Source: Nostoc sp. UHCC 0302 (GTDB lineage: Bacteria > Cyanobacteriota > Cyanobacteriia > Cyanobacteriales > Nostocaceae). From it: 64,000 nucleotides of DNA. A program made the translations under genes and the position numbers. Location of the stretch: contig NZ_CP151099.1 in the NCBI RefSeq assembly GCF_038096175.1, positions 1,862,501 to 1,926,500 on the forward strand, in the 5' to 3' direction. Shown one piece after another: positions 1 through 9,334 of this stretch (position 1 is the first letter of the stretch; every line of letters begins with the position of its first letter). The notes beneath the pieces are model-generated. The model was not told the DNA's origin. It saw only the letters and a list, made by a program, of their open reading frames with translations, and did not search any database.

Positions 1-359
1 GCAACAATGCCCAACCAGTCATTAGGTGCAACTCGACCGACATCTACCAAAATAGTAATTGGGGTTGTAAGAATATTACATAAACCATCGATGCCAAAGG
101 ATTGAGCAATGGGTACTGCAAAAATTTGGATGTAGCGACGTTCTTGGGGATGAAAGCACTCGTGACACGCTTGTAGACAGGCGTTTAGCTGAGCGTTAAC
201 CGTGTCAATATTCTCACCAATCCAAGTATAAATGGGGATGCGATCGCGCAGATTATTGAACACATCCACTATCCCTGGTTCTAAGGCCAGTCCCTGTACC
301 AGACGCAGATACTCTAGACCGCGAGTCAAAGCATCAGTTTGATTGAGCTGATTCACCAT
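1..359 (-). CDS. Conserved hypothetical protein, N-terminal part
   Basis: An open frame starts at an ATG and runs off the left edge, giving about 119 residues that begin MVNQLNQTDALTRG. The start overlaps the end of the upstream CpcS-type lyase gene by seven bases (ATGGTGA), a coupling typical of one operon. The visible part looks soluble, with a cysteine pair (ACLQACHEC) and a hydrophobic stretch near residues 85-105. I do not recognise the family. Coupling to a lyase suggests a role linked to phycobiliproteins, but that is inference only. Confidence 0.6.
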   Translation of the reverse strand, partial: MVNQLNQTDALTRGLEYLRLVQGLALEPGIVDVFNNLRDRIPIYTWIGENIDTVNAQLNACLQACHECFHPQERRYIQIFAVPIAQSFGIDGLCNILTTPITILVDVGRVAPNDWLGIV

Positions 360-955
360 CCTAAAACAGCATGAAATTGGCTTGCTTCCAAAACATCCTG
401 CGCTTGTTTGGAAGTTACTTCTTCAGATGCCTCAACGCGGGTTTCACTACAAAAGGTTGCTGTGCTAAAGCCACCAAATCGTTTGACTGTACTGGTTCGC
501 AGCCGCAGGTTTGGACTGGCAAACCAGAATCGCTCGATAGAACTCATTGTTTCGTATTCTGTTGTCAGCACTAGCCCATCTTCATCATCGAGATGAAACA
601 AACCAACTACAGGCACAATTTCTGCATAACCTCTTTCGCGGAGTAATCTGCCTTGTCTGGGGTTATCAGCATCAGGCACGATCGCAAATATGGTTTTACC
701 CTCATGGTTCTCATCGTTATCTCTATCCCAAGCCATAGTACCTAGCCAACGTACCCGTGATCCTCCCACTGACAGGCTCGGATCAATTTGGTGATACTGG
801 CATAATTCTATGATTTCTGGATGATCACTAGCCAACGTTTCTACCTGAATGTCTGATTCTCCCGTCTCTGAGCGCTTAAAAGCAAGGTGATGTGTTGCCC
901 GCTGCGATCGCCACCTACCTGCACTTAGCTGAAAAAATTCCATCGCGTCCATCAA
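353..955 (-). CDS. CpcS/CpeS-family phycobiliprotein lyase
   Basis: About 200 residues of the CpcS/CpeS lipocalin-like lyase family, which attach phycobilins to the Cys-82/84-type sites of phycobiliproteins. Family signs are the N-terminal FFQLSAGRWRSQRATHHLAF block, the GKLLR-like segment (GRLLRERGYAE) in the middle, and the late FWFASPNLRLR and FCSETR blocks. It resembles the CpeS of the cpeCDESTR operon in this window but is clearly a separate paralogue. Start choice is open: the frame begins MMDAMEFF and any of the first three Met codons fits. It is followed by an overlapping unknown gene. Met and Cys use is ordinary, unlike the antenna proteins nearby. Which subunit and bilin it serves cannot be told from sequence. 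Confidence 0.85.
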   Translation of the reverse strand: MMDAMEFFQLSAGRWRSQRATHHLAFKRSETGESDIQVETLASDHPEIIELCQYHQIDPSLSVGGSRVRWLGTMAWDRDNDENHEGKTIFAIVPDADNPRQGRLLRERGYAEIVPVVGLFHLDDEDGLVLTTEYETMSSIERFWFASPNLRLRTSTVKRFGGFSTATFCSETRVEASEEVTSKQAQDVLEASQFHAVLGW

Positions 956-1254
956 TCTTCTGACTCCTACTTATTGCTCCTGCGGATGATGTTTTACAGG
1001 TTTTTTCTGTTTAGATTTATTGGTATACAAACATTCTAAACATTACAGTGTTCGGTGGTTAGCCTTCAATATGTTCACCATCAAGAGAAAAGCTAGGTGT
1101 AGTGTCATGCAATTGTAAATTTTTATTGTGTCAATTCTTTATGACTTGACAATGCAACCTTTCTAATATCTCAGTGCTAAAATAGTAAAAATAGCGTTTG
1201 CATCAGCAGTAGCAATCAAACACCTTTGGATTTAGTCAATTAGAGGAGTGAATT

Positions 1255-1422
1255 ATGGACTTCCCCATTGAACTGAGCTTAGAACAACAGTTCCGCTTAC
1301 AAAACTTGAAAGACCAAGTTAAAGATTTGAGTAAAGAAGAAGCTCAGGAATGTTTGTTAGAAGTTTTACGGCAGATGATGGTAAAAGACAACTTAGTCAA
1401 GCATTTAATTAAACAAGCTTGA
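1255..1422 (+). CDS. nblA: NblA-family phycobilisome degradation protein
   Basis: A 55-residue protein beginning MDFPIELSLEQQFRLQ, the hallmark NblA opening (xxPIELSLEQQF), followed by an amphipathic helix with KEEAQ and a C-terminal helix ending HLIKQA. NblA proteins bind phycobilisomes and deliver them to Clp protease during nutrient starvation. A good ribosome site (GAGGAG) lies six bases before the ATG. It is slightly shorter than the usual 60-65 residues because it lacks the C-terminal tail. It sits upstream of cpeBA in the same direction, separated by about 650 bases. It has one Cys and two internal Met, so it does not share the sulfur depletion of its neighbours. Confidence 0.9.
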   Translation: MDFPIELSLEQQFRLQNLKDQVKDLSKEEAQECLLEVLRQMMVKDNLVKHLIKQA

Positions 1423-2636
<1,214 letters not shown>

Positions 2637-2708
2637 TAACTCATAGCTAACGGCTATTAGCCAAACAAACTGAAATTAAAACCCGATCAAATCCCACCTG
2701 GAGTATAA

Positions 2709-3209
<501 letters not shown>

Positions 3210-3253
3210 TGACGCGGGTTGACTAGACGGGGGTTAGTCATACTCTAGAACTC

Positions 3254-3319
3254 AGGGACTCTCAGTCTGTTGCTTTGCCTATAGTGGTTGAGTGATTGAC
3301 CTAGAGTCCCTTAGTTTTT
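3254..3319 (+). terminator. Intrinsic terminator after cpeBA
   Basis: AGGGACTCT at 3254-3262 pairs with AGAGTCCCT at 3303-3311, followed by TAGTTTTT. The stem is nine perfect pairs with a long, partly structured loop. Confidence 0.75.
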
Positions 3320-3340
3320 GGTCGTAATTCGTAATCAGGA

Positions 3341-3397
3341 GTAGAGACGCGATTATACTCTGCGAGAAGACGCTCTTCGAGCGTCTACGCGTCTCCA
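3341..3397. repeat. Dispersed palindromic repeat (GTAGAGACGCG family), copy 1
   Basis: About 57 bases beginning GTAGAGACGCGATTATACTC and closing with CGCGTCTCCAC, so the ends can pair. An inner palindrome (GACGCTCTTCGAGCGTC) forms a second hairpin. Near-identical copies occur at 12432-12492 and, inverted, at 7521-7573. All three are intergenic. Confidence 0.8.
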
Positions 3398-3473
3398 CAG
3401 TAGTTGGGAGTATAGTAATAAATTAGCCCTACTCCCTAATCCCCACTCCCCTATTCCTATATTAATTAAGCTG

Positions 3474-4082
3474 ATGAGTACAGATTCTCTATTTCAACAA
3501 TTAAAACATCCCAATCCCAATCTCCGCGAAAGAGCTATGTGGGAACTGGCTGATGCTCGTGATGAAAATACTATTCCTCGCCTAATGAGTATTTTGGATG
3601 AAGAGGATGTGACTTACCGTCGAGCTGCGGTAAAGGCACTAGGTGCAATTGGTATAGATGCTGTACCGCCACTCGTAGAGTCATTGCTAAATAGTGATAA
3701 TGCGACTGTTCGGGGCAGTTGTGCTAAAGCCTTGGCACAAGTCGCCGCTAACCATCCAGATATTCCCTTCCCAGATGAAGGATTACAGGGATTAAAAACA
3801 GCACTCAATGACCCAAATGGTGTTGTTTATATTGCCTCTGTGATGGCACTAGGTGAGATTGGTTCGCCTGCTTTTGAGATTTTAACTGAAGCTCTGAAAA
3901 CCACGGATAATGTTGCGGTGGCTGTGGCGATTGTGAATGCACTCGGTTCGATGGGTGATGTTCGAGGCGTAGAAGTGCTAACGGCATTGACCAATGATGA
4001 ATCAGTTGACCCTTACGTTCGTGAGTCAGCAGTGAGTGCATTACCGCGATTGGATCTGGTAATTAACTATAAAAGAGCGTAG
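3474..4082 (+). CDS. cpeZ: CpeZ, HEAT-repeat chaperone-like partner of the PE lyase
   Basis: 202 residues made of HEAT/PBS-lyase repeats of the CpcE/F clan (for example RRAAVKALGAIG, VRGSCAKALAQVA, YIASVMALGEIG). Length and the opening block (LFQQLKHPNPNLRERAMWEL) match CpeZ of PE-containing cyanobacteria. CpeZ partners CpeY and helps PE alpha folding and phycoerythrobilin attachment. It lies directly after cpeBA on the same strand, beyond the terminator and a dispersed repeat. Met and Cys are ordinary. The main alternative is the related IaiH-type HEAT protein; the PE context favours CpeZ. Confidence 0.8.
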   Translation: MSTDSLFQQLKHPNPNLRERAMWELADARDENTIPRLMSILDEEDVTYRRAAVKALGAIGIDAVPPLVESLLNSDNATVRGSCAKALAQVAANHPDIPFPDEGLQGLKTALNDPNGVVYIASVMALGEIGSPAFEILTEALKTTDNVAVAVAIVNALGSMGDVRGVEVLTALTNDESVDPYVRESAVSALPRLDLVINYKRA

Positions 4083-4279
4083 CAAATCGGTGTATACAGG
4101 TGAATTAAATGAATAGGCTGGGCGACACCTTGCGAATACAAACTTTGCGCTCCTTGGCGCTGAACTCTGCGCCCCTCTGCGTTTAAACTTAAACTCTCAA
4201 TTGATCGCACTCCTCTTCTGTTTCAATCACCTTGGTCAGATGCAACATAAGTAGTGGGAAAGCAAGAGCGATCGCTTTA

Positions 4280-5242
4280 TTACCAAGCATCTTCTTTTAA
4301 GAATTTCTCAATTTGAGAAATCGCCAACTTGATCACCGCCTGAACTGGTGCTTCCTTTTCTTGAAGCAATGCGGTTTGCAGAGGTTCTAATACAGTTCGA
4401 CCCTCTTGTACTTCACTAAGCCCAATCTTCATCAAAGCCAAAGCCGCTGCTTTGCGACTTTCCCACTCAGAATGATGCAGTAACTCAACGAGGTTGGGAA
4501 TCGCTGGTTGATAGGTGAGATTTCCTAAAGCTGCTGCTGTTTCACTGCGGACAATTTCAGCTTGATCTGCCAGAGCATTAAGTAGTATATCGAATGCTCC
4601 TGGTTCATTTTCTTCCTGAGCAATTTTAGCGATCGCCCCAACTACAGCAGCCCGAACCTCAGCTGAATCAGAGTTAATCCCCTGATACAAATACTCTTTA
4701 GCCTCTGCTCCAATAAATCCCAGCGCCCATACTGCGTGTCCTTTAGCGCTTTCTGGATACTCGGTTGATGCTAAAATTTTCAGCAATGCTGGCACAGCGG
4801 GCTTACCTATCTTAGCAAGAGCGCCTACTGCTGAGCCTTTGACAACTGTATCTTCATCATTTAAAAGGGCATTCACCAAGGTAGGAACTGCTGTTGGGTC
4901 ACCGACGAGTGTTATGGTTTTAGCACTGGCTCGTCGCACCACAGGATTAGGATGATTTGCCAAAGCATCCAGCAAGAGTGGAGTCGCCGCTTTACCTACT
5001 TTACCCAATGTCTCCGCGAAACTCAGCCTCACCATCCCTCTTGAATCCCCCAGACTCTCAACCATTTGCTTTAGCAGATGTTGATCATTGGGGTTGAATG
5101 TATTCAAATTTATTTGCTCTCTGACTGCTTCTAATAAAGCATCAGTTTCTGTATGGGACAGTTGAACTAAATTATCCCCAGACTGAGTTTCGGAGTTGAG
5201 CATATTACTCATAGCTAAATTATTAAGATTGAGATTAAACAA
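4280..5242 (-). CDS. cpeF: HEAT-repeat bilin lyase, CpeF-like
   Basis: 320 residues with about six HEAT repeats of the E/F lyase clan (RRASAKTITLVGDP, KGSAVGALAKIGKPA, GHAVWALGFIGAEAK, VRSETAAALGNL). It matches the CpeF/MpeU-type proteins of PE loci in length and in the N-terminal leader before the repeats. CpeF of Fremyella attaches the doubly linked bilin of PE beta, and the CpeB here has both cysteines for that bilin, so such a lyase is expected. The first Met, or Met11 or Met14, could be the start; none has a strong ribosome site. It is convergent with cpeZ. Family membership is firm; the CpeF name is an inference from context. Confidence 0.65.
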   Translation of the reverse strand: MFNLNLNNLAMSNMLNSETQSGDNLVQLSHTETDALLEAVREQINLNTFNPNDQHLLKQMVESLGDSRGMVRLSFAETLGKVGKAATPLLLDALANHPNPVVRRASAKTITLVGDPTAVPTLVNALLNDEDTVVKGSAVGALAKIGKPAVPALLKILASTEYPESAKGHAVWALGFIGAEAKEYLYQGINSDSAEVRAAVVGAIAKIAQEENEPGAFDILLNALADQAEIVRSETAAALGNLTYQPAIPNLVELLHHSEWESRKAAALALMKIGLSEVQEGRTVLEPLQTALLQEKEAPVQAVIKLAISQIEKFLKEDAW

Positions 5243-5328
5243 TTCGTAATTCGCAATTTTTCTTCAATTACGAATTACGAACTTGTACTGAGCGTAGCCG
5301 AAGTATTACGAATTACGAATTATATTAA

Positions 5329-5568
5329 CTAGTTACTAACGCTCAAGGCAGCTTGCTGATTGCGGAGTTCTTGGAGTGCAGAATCAATCTTGGCAAGCTC
5401 AGGCTCCAAGTTTGCCATGACGCTTACTCTCATCAATTTAGCTCGTTTTGCCGTTTCCATAGTTTCATTGACTAAACGTTCCCGATATTGCTCAAGTTCT
5501 GCAATTACTTCTGCCAAATCTTCAGCGGTTGTATTATCGGTCGCTCTGAGTTCTAAATTTTCATCCAT
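5329..5568 (-). CDS. Small coiled-coil protein next to the CpeF-like gene
   Basis: I choose the ATG giving 79 residues beginning MDENLELRATDN; the upstream extension of the frame is poor in codon use. The protein is almost wholly helical and charged, with heptad-like LAEVIAELEQYRERLVNETME and a C-terminal helix (ELAKIDSALQELRNQQAAL). No Cys. It lies upstream of the CpeF-like gene in the same direction, 86 bases apart, so the two may be co-transcribed. I do not recognise a named family. The setting suggests a small phycobilisome-associated or lyase-associated helper, which is inference only. Confidence 0.6.
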   Translation of the reverse strand: MDENLELRATDNTTAEDLAEVIAELEQYRERLVNETMETAKRAKLMRVSVMANLEPELAKIDSALQELRNQQAALSVSN

Positions 5569-6156
5569 ACTATGTTGCTTCCAAAATGCGTATTTTATAT
5601 GATGATTTGTTGCCAGGTTGGCTGTTATTTGTCTGCGGTTACTCGTGAAAAACCTGTGATTACCTAATGCATAAAAATGAAAACTTGGCAATAGGCAACT
5701 GAGTAATAGCTGACAGATATTGATCTTCTCAGATTGCGTTACCAGTAGTAAACCTTTTTAAAGAAATTCTGGAGAATCACTCAACTGCATACCTATCCCC
5801 AAGTTCTGATGTGTTCTTGGGGACTTCAATAAAATAAATTATCCAGTTCGTAATGCACCTTAAATTGTTGATGGTGAAGCAGCGCTGCGGGAGGGTTTCC
5901 CTCCGCAGGCGACTGCTGAACCCAAAGGGTGTGCGCTTGGCGACAACACACCCTACATTTTAATTTTTTAATGTAGTCTGTAGTGATGTGTTAAGCCGTA
6001 AGCTAACGCACCTTAAATTGTTGATGGTGCGTTGCGCTCTTGGTAATTCGTAATTAATATACACTTAAAAAAGATTGATACAGGCGGTTTTCCATCTGCT
6101 ATTTTCTCTATTCCTTAAACAATACATCCTTGGCAAATTTGGTATTACCTATCCAA
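5569..6156. other. Intergenic stretch with a duplicated 22-base sequence
   Basis: No gene is supported in these roughly 590 bases. A 22-base sequence beginning GCACCTTAAATTGTTGATGG occurs twice in the same orientation, at 5855-5876 and 6008-6029. Between the copies lie a GC-rich hairpin (GGGAGGGTTTCCCTCC) and a palindrome-like ACACACCCTACATT segment, a layout common in Nostoc intergenic repeats. Confidence 0.6.
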
Positions 6157-6957
6157 TTAAGAGGTTTCCTCTAGTGGAAAAATTTCTCCGCGCAAGTAGG
6201 ATTCAAAGTATTTTTTAAAATATTTAATACTTGTAATATTTGGTTCCTCACTTTCTTCCGGTGTGAATTCATAAATTGGTAATTTTTCTCTCACCAGTTT
6301 GACCAATTTAGGATTAAGCTCCTCAAAGTCATCTACTCGAAATATTGTGGTTTCAAACCGTAACTTAGCTGGATGACCATAACCTAACTTCATCCAAGGC
6401 ATCCAAGGACAATCTCTTGCCCACTTAGCAGGAGGGACATCAACAGCATCAGGACGGCAAGCATTTGATATAAAGTATTCAACTCCCTTAAACTTTTCTC
6501 CGGGGCAATAGTCGGAGAATTTACTATCTCCTGCTAACGGATGTGGATATTCTAAGGGAATTTCCATTACAGAGCTAATATATCCTTTGCCTTTAGGTAT
6601 GATAAATTTTTTTGGTTTAACTGCGCCTTGGACAATTCGGTTAGCAATGTGTACTACTGGTACTGGTTGACTAGCTTTTGGTGACTGCCAAAAATGCAGA
6701 ATCTCTTGTGTTTCTGGGTCACAAAATAGACCCAACTCTCTATTAATACGATACCCAACTTCACCGAATTCAGAATCTGGTTTGAGAAATACTTTTGTGG
6801 CATTCATGCCAATAATAGAAAACAATTTTTCTCTTGGTTTCTCTGGTGTTTCTTGCCACCAAATTTCTCCAGACCAATTGTAATATAGCTGTAACCCATG
6901 ATTCTTTCTATAAAAATCGAGGTTATTAAGTTCGTAGTCATCTAAGTACTCACTCAT
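6157..6957 (-). CDS. DUF1838 family protein
   Basis: 266 residues, rich in aromatics and prolines, resembling the DUF1838 family (LYYNWSGEIWW near the start, GLFCDPETQEILHFW in the first third, CPWMPWMKLGYGHPAKL in the last third). The molecular role of the family is unknown. No signal peptide or membrane segment. It stands alone on the minus strand inside the PE island, with repeats on both sides, so it may be a passenger and not part of the antenna system. Confidence 0.7.
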   Translation of the reverse strand: MSEYLDDYELNNLDFYRKNHGLQLYYNWSGEIWWQETPEKPREKLFSIIGMNATKVFLKPDSEFGEVGYRINRELGLFCDPETQEILHFWQSPKASQPVPVVHIANRIVQGAVKPKKFIIPKGKGYISSVMEIPLEYPHPLAGDSKFSDYCPGEKFKGVEYFISNACRPDAVDVPPAKWARDCPWMPWMKLGYGHPAKLRFETTIFRVDDFEELNPKLVKLVREKLPIYEFTPEESEEPNITSIKYFKKYFESYLRGEIFPLEETS

Positions 6958-7165
6958 GTTTTTATCATCCTCAAATCTTTGTGATTGACTTTACCAGTCC
7001 CTCTTGGGCGTAGACGCTCTGCGGCTTGCCGTAGGCATCGCAGTTATCACCCAAAAGCTCACTTAACAAATTTATTTTATTTTGGCGCAAACTCTAACAT
7101 AACTGGAAAGTTAGGCGTGGGAAAGAATCAGAGGAGATAGTTCAAGGTTCTGAGACAGCAGAAGT

Positions 7166-7449
7166 AACAAATGCGATCGCCAAAGTAACAAATGCGTTCG
7201 CCGAAATAACAAATGCGAACGCCAAATCAACAAATGCATTCGCCGAAATAACAAATGCATTCGCCGAAATAACAAATGCGTTCGCCAAAGTAACAAATGC
7301 GTTCGCCGAAGTAACAAATGCGAACGCTGAAATAACAAATGCGAACACCAAATCAACAAATGCGAACGCCAAATCAACAAATGCGAACACCAAATCAACA
7401 AATGCGAACGCCAAATCAACAAATGCGAACGCCGAAGTAACAAATGCGT
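7166..7449. repeat. 21-base tandem repeat array built on HIP1-like cores
   Basis: Thirteen complete 21-base units and a partial fourteenth. Each unit follows AACAAATGCG, two variable bases, CGCC, then a variable tail (AAAGT, GAAAT, AAATC, GAAGT). The core is GCGATCGC (HIP1) in the first unit and GCGTTCGC, GCGAACGC, GCATTCGC or GCGAACAC in the others. Because 21 is a multiple of three, several frames stay open through the array; the heptad-peptide ORFs on both strands are artefacts of the repeat. Confidence 0.95.
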
Positions 7450-7520
7450 AGGCGTAGCCAGCACTTCGGCAAGCTCAGTGACCACCGTAGATATCGCCAA
7501 ATAGCAAATACGCTCCTTGC

Positions 7521-7573
7521 ACAGACGCGTAGACGCTCGAAGAGCGGCTTCTCGTAAGAGTATAATCGCGTCT
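7521..7573. repeat. Dispersed palindromic repeat (GTAGAGACGCG family), inverted copy
   Basis: Inverted copy of the element at 3341 and 12432: it reads ACAGACGCGTAGACGCTCG, then AGAGCGGCTTCTCG, and ends TATAATCGCGTCTGT. The ends are self-complementary. It lies between the 21-base array and cpeY. Confidence 0.75.
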
Positions 7574-7667
7574 GTACGCCTGCTCCTCTGCTTCTTAAGA
7601 GTCCCCAGTCCCTAGTACGATAATAAACATGACCTTTGGGCAACTCTCCTCAGTTAGTTATAAATCA

Positions 7668-8936
7668 ATGGATAAACGTTTTTTTAAAATTTTTGGACTA
7701 ACAGAAGAACAAGCGATCGCAATTATCGATACCCCATTAGAACAACTCGAAGACCCTTCTGATAAATATATTGCTGTTTCACATCTCATTAATTTTCCAA
7801 CAGAGCAATCAATTGCAGCTTTAGTACGTGCAATTGAAACTAGTAACCCAGATGAGCTAGACCACCGGATTGTTCGCCGCAAGGCTGTAGAAAGTCTTGG
7901 ACGATTACAGGTAGAATCAGCTTTACCTGTGATTAGAGAGTGTCTTAAAGATGATGATATTTATACTATAGAAAATTGCGTGTGGGCGATAGGAGAAATT
8001 GGAACTAAAGACCCAGAAATCCTTGAAGACGTAGCACAACTGCTTGATCAACCAGGCCAAATCTATCGAGTGATTATTCATACGCTGGCTAACGCAGACT
8101 ACAAACCAGCTCTAGAAAGGATACAGAAATTTACAGAATCTGAGGATGAACCTACCCGCAGTGCGGCGATCGCTACAGTATGTCGCTTCACGGGTGACTA
8201 CTCCCAAATCACTAAGGTGATGGAGTTATTACAAAGTTCCAATGTGAATGCGCGGCGTGGTTGTATTCAAGACCTGATTGATTCACGTTATTACAAAGCT
8301 ATTCCAGAAATTGCTCGTTGTCCTGTCTCTTTGGTGTTTCGATTACGAGCTTTACGGATGCTCTTGGATGCAGGTGTTCCCAGTGGTGAAATTACCTTTG
8401 CAGAATTTCAACCCTACTTGGAGCAAGTGCTGCTCGATCATCCCAGCAACCTTGATTTAGTACACGAGTACGATGTCACACCTGTACTGAATTTTGTGAT
8501 TGAGGAACTCTATCAAACCGATTTTGGACGATGCTATTTAGCTGCAAAAACCTTACTGGATGTTTATCCAGAGGAAGCACCAGCAGCATTATTAGCAACT
8601 TATACAAACAAAGCTTATAACGATTATGGCGGTCACTATCATGTGATGAAACTTCTGGGCTGGCTCAAATATGCCCCTGCTTATGATTTGTTAGTGGAAA
8701 ACCTGTACAACAAAGAACCTCAGTTTCAAAAATCTCGTGCTGCTTGTGCGATCGCACTTGGTGAATTGGGCGATAAAAGAGCAATTCCTGAACTCAAAAC
8801 TTGCTTGAATACGCCAATTTGGGATTTGAAATACGCTTGTTTATTAGCACTAGACCGTTTAGGTGACTCCTCTGGTCGAGAAATTTGCGTTCATGATGCC
8901 GATTGGTTAATTCGGGCAAAAGCAACGATTCAGTGA
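7668..8936 (+). CDS. cpeY: CpeY, PE alpha bilin lyase (HEAT-repeat)
   Basis: 422 residues from the ATG giving MDKRFFKIFGLTEEQAIAII, the usual CpeY opening; an ATG 39 bases upstream adds only unlike residues. HEAT repeats run through the protein (RRKAVESLGRLQVESALPVI, ENCVWAIGEIGTKDPEIL, CAIALGELGDKRAIPEL, CLLALDRLGDSS). CpeY with CpeZ attaches phycoerythrobilin to Cys82 of PE alpha. Length agrees with Fremyella CpeY (about 430). It reads in the same direction as cpeBA and cpeZ, but the minus-strand CpeF-like, small coiled-coil and DUF1838 genes lie between. Met and Cys are normal, as expected of a low-abundance enzyme. Confidence 0.88.
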   Translation: MDKRFFKIFGLTEEQAIAIIDTPLEQLEDPSDKYIAVSHLINFPTEQSIAALVRAIETSNPDELDHRIVRRKAVESLGRLQVESALPVIRECLKDDDIYTIENCVWAIGEIGTKDPEILEDVAQLLDQPGQIYRVIIHTLANADYKPALERIQKFTESEDEPTRSAAIATVCRFTGDYSQITKVMELLQSSNVNARRGCIQDLIDSRYYKAIPEIARCPVSLVFRLRALRMLLDAGVPSGEITFAEFQPYLEQVLLDHPSNLDLVHEYDVTPVLNFVIEELYQTDFGRCYLAAKTLLDVYPEEAPAALLATYTNKAYNDYGGHYHVMKLLGWLKYAPAYDLLVENLYNKEPQFQKSRAACAIALGELGDKRAIPELKTCLNTPIWDLKYACLLALDRLGDSSGREICVHDADWLIRAKATIQ

Positions 8937-8954
8937 GTTGTACAAAAATCATGG

Positions 8955-9068
8955 CTTGATGGAACCCACCACCGCAGCCAAGTTACAACACTCCTTCAGC
9001 AGCTTGGTCGAGATTATGGTGTAACCAACTTTCTAGCTATGTATGATTTAGCAAAAGATGCAGTCTAA
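8955..9068 (+). pseudogene. Remnant of a DinB/DUF664-type metalloenzyme (C-terminus)
   Basis: 38 codons without a start, reading LDGTHHRSQVTTLLQQLG, then GRDYGVTNFLAMYDLAKDAV and a stop. The THHRxQ..TLLxQLG pattern is the C-terminal metal-binding helix of the DinB (DUF664/YfiT) superfamily. The rest of the gene is missing: cpeY ends just upstream. Confidence 0.6.
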
Positions 9069-9162
9069 TATCATTGTAAGAAGTTTATCAATTTAGAAAC
9101 CCCAAGCTGAAGCAAAATCTCAGTTTGGGGTGGTTCATTCGTATGATTATTAAAGGTCTAAA

Positions 9163-9313
9163 TTAACGTGAGTTCGACAAGTGCTATGTTGACCTCTCCC
9201 CCAGCCCCTCTCCTACGAGGAGAGGGGAGTAAAACCATTATTTTTTCGTTGCTCCTCCCTCTCCGCTTCGGAGAGGGAGGTTGGGAGGGAGAGGTTCATC
9301 GAACTCACGTTAA
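9163..9313. mobile_element. MITE-like element with 15-base terminal inverted repeats
   Basis: TTAACGTGAGTTCGA at 9163-9177 is the exact reverse complement of 9299-9313. The 151-base interior has no gene but two strong hairpins: CCCCTCTCC..GGAGAGGGG and CTCCCTCTCCGCTTCGGAGAGGGAG. It lies just 3' of the large linker gene and may also serve as its terminator. No clear target-site duplication was seen. Confidence 0.7.
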
Positions 9314-9334
9314 ATTACAGAAAATAGTCGTAAG

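Noticed and set aside
7166-7449. CRISPR array
   Set aside because: Units are contiguous 21-base repeats without spacers, and there are no cas genes.
7111-7643. Three minus-strand ORFs of 75-129 codons with heptad Leu/His or Ala/Phe peptide repeats
   Set aside because: They are forced open by the 21-base DNA repeat, have no ribosome site and no family.
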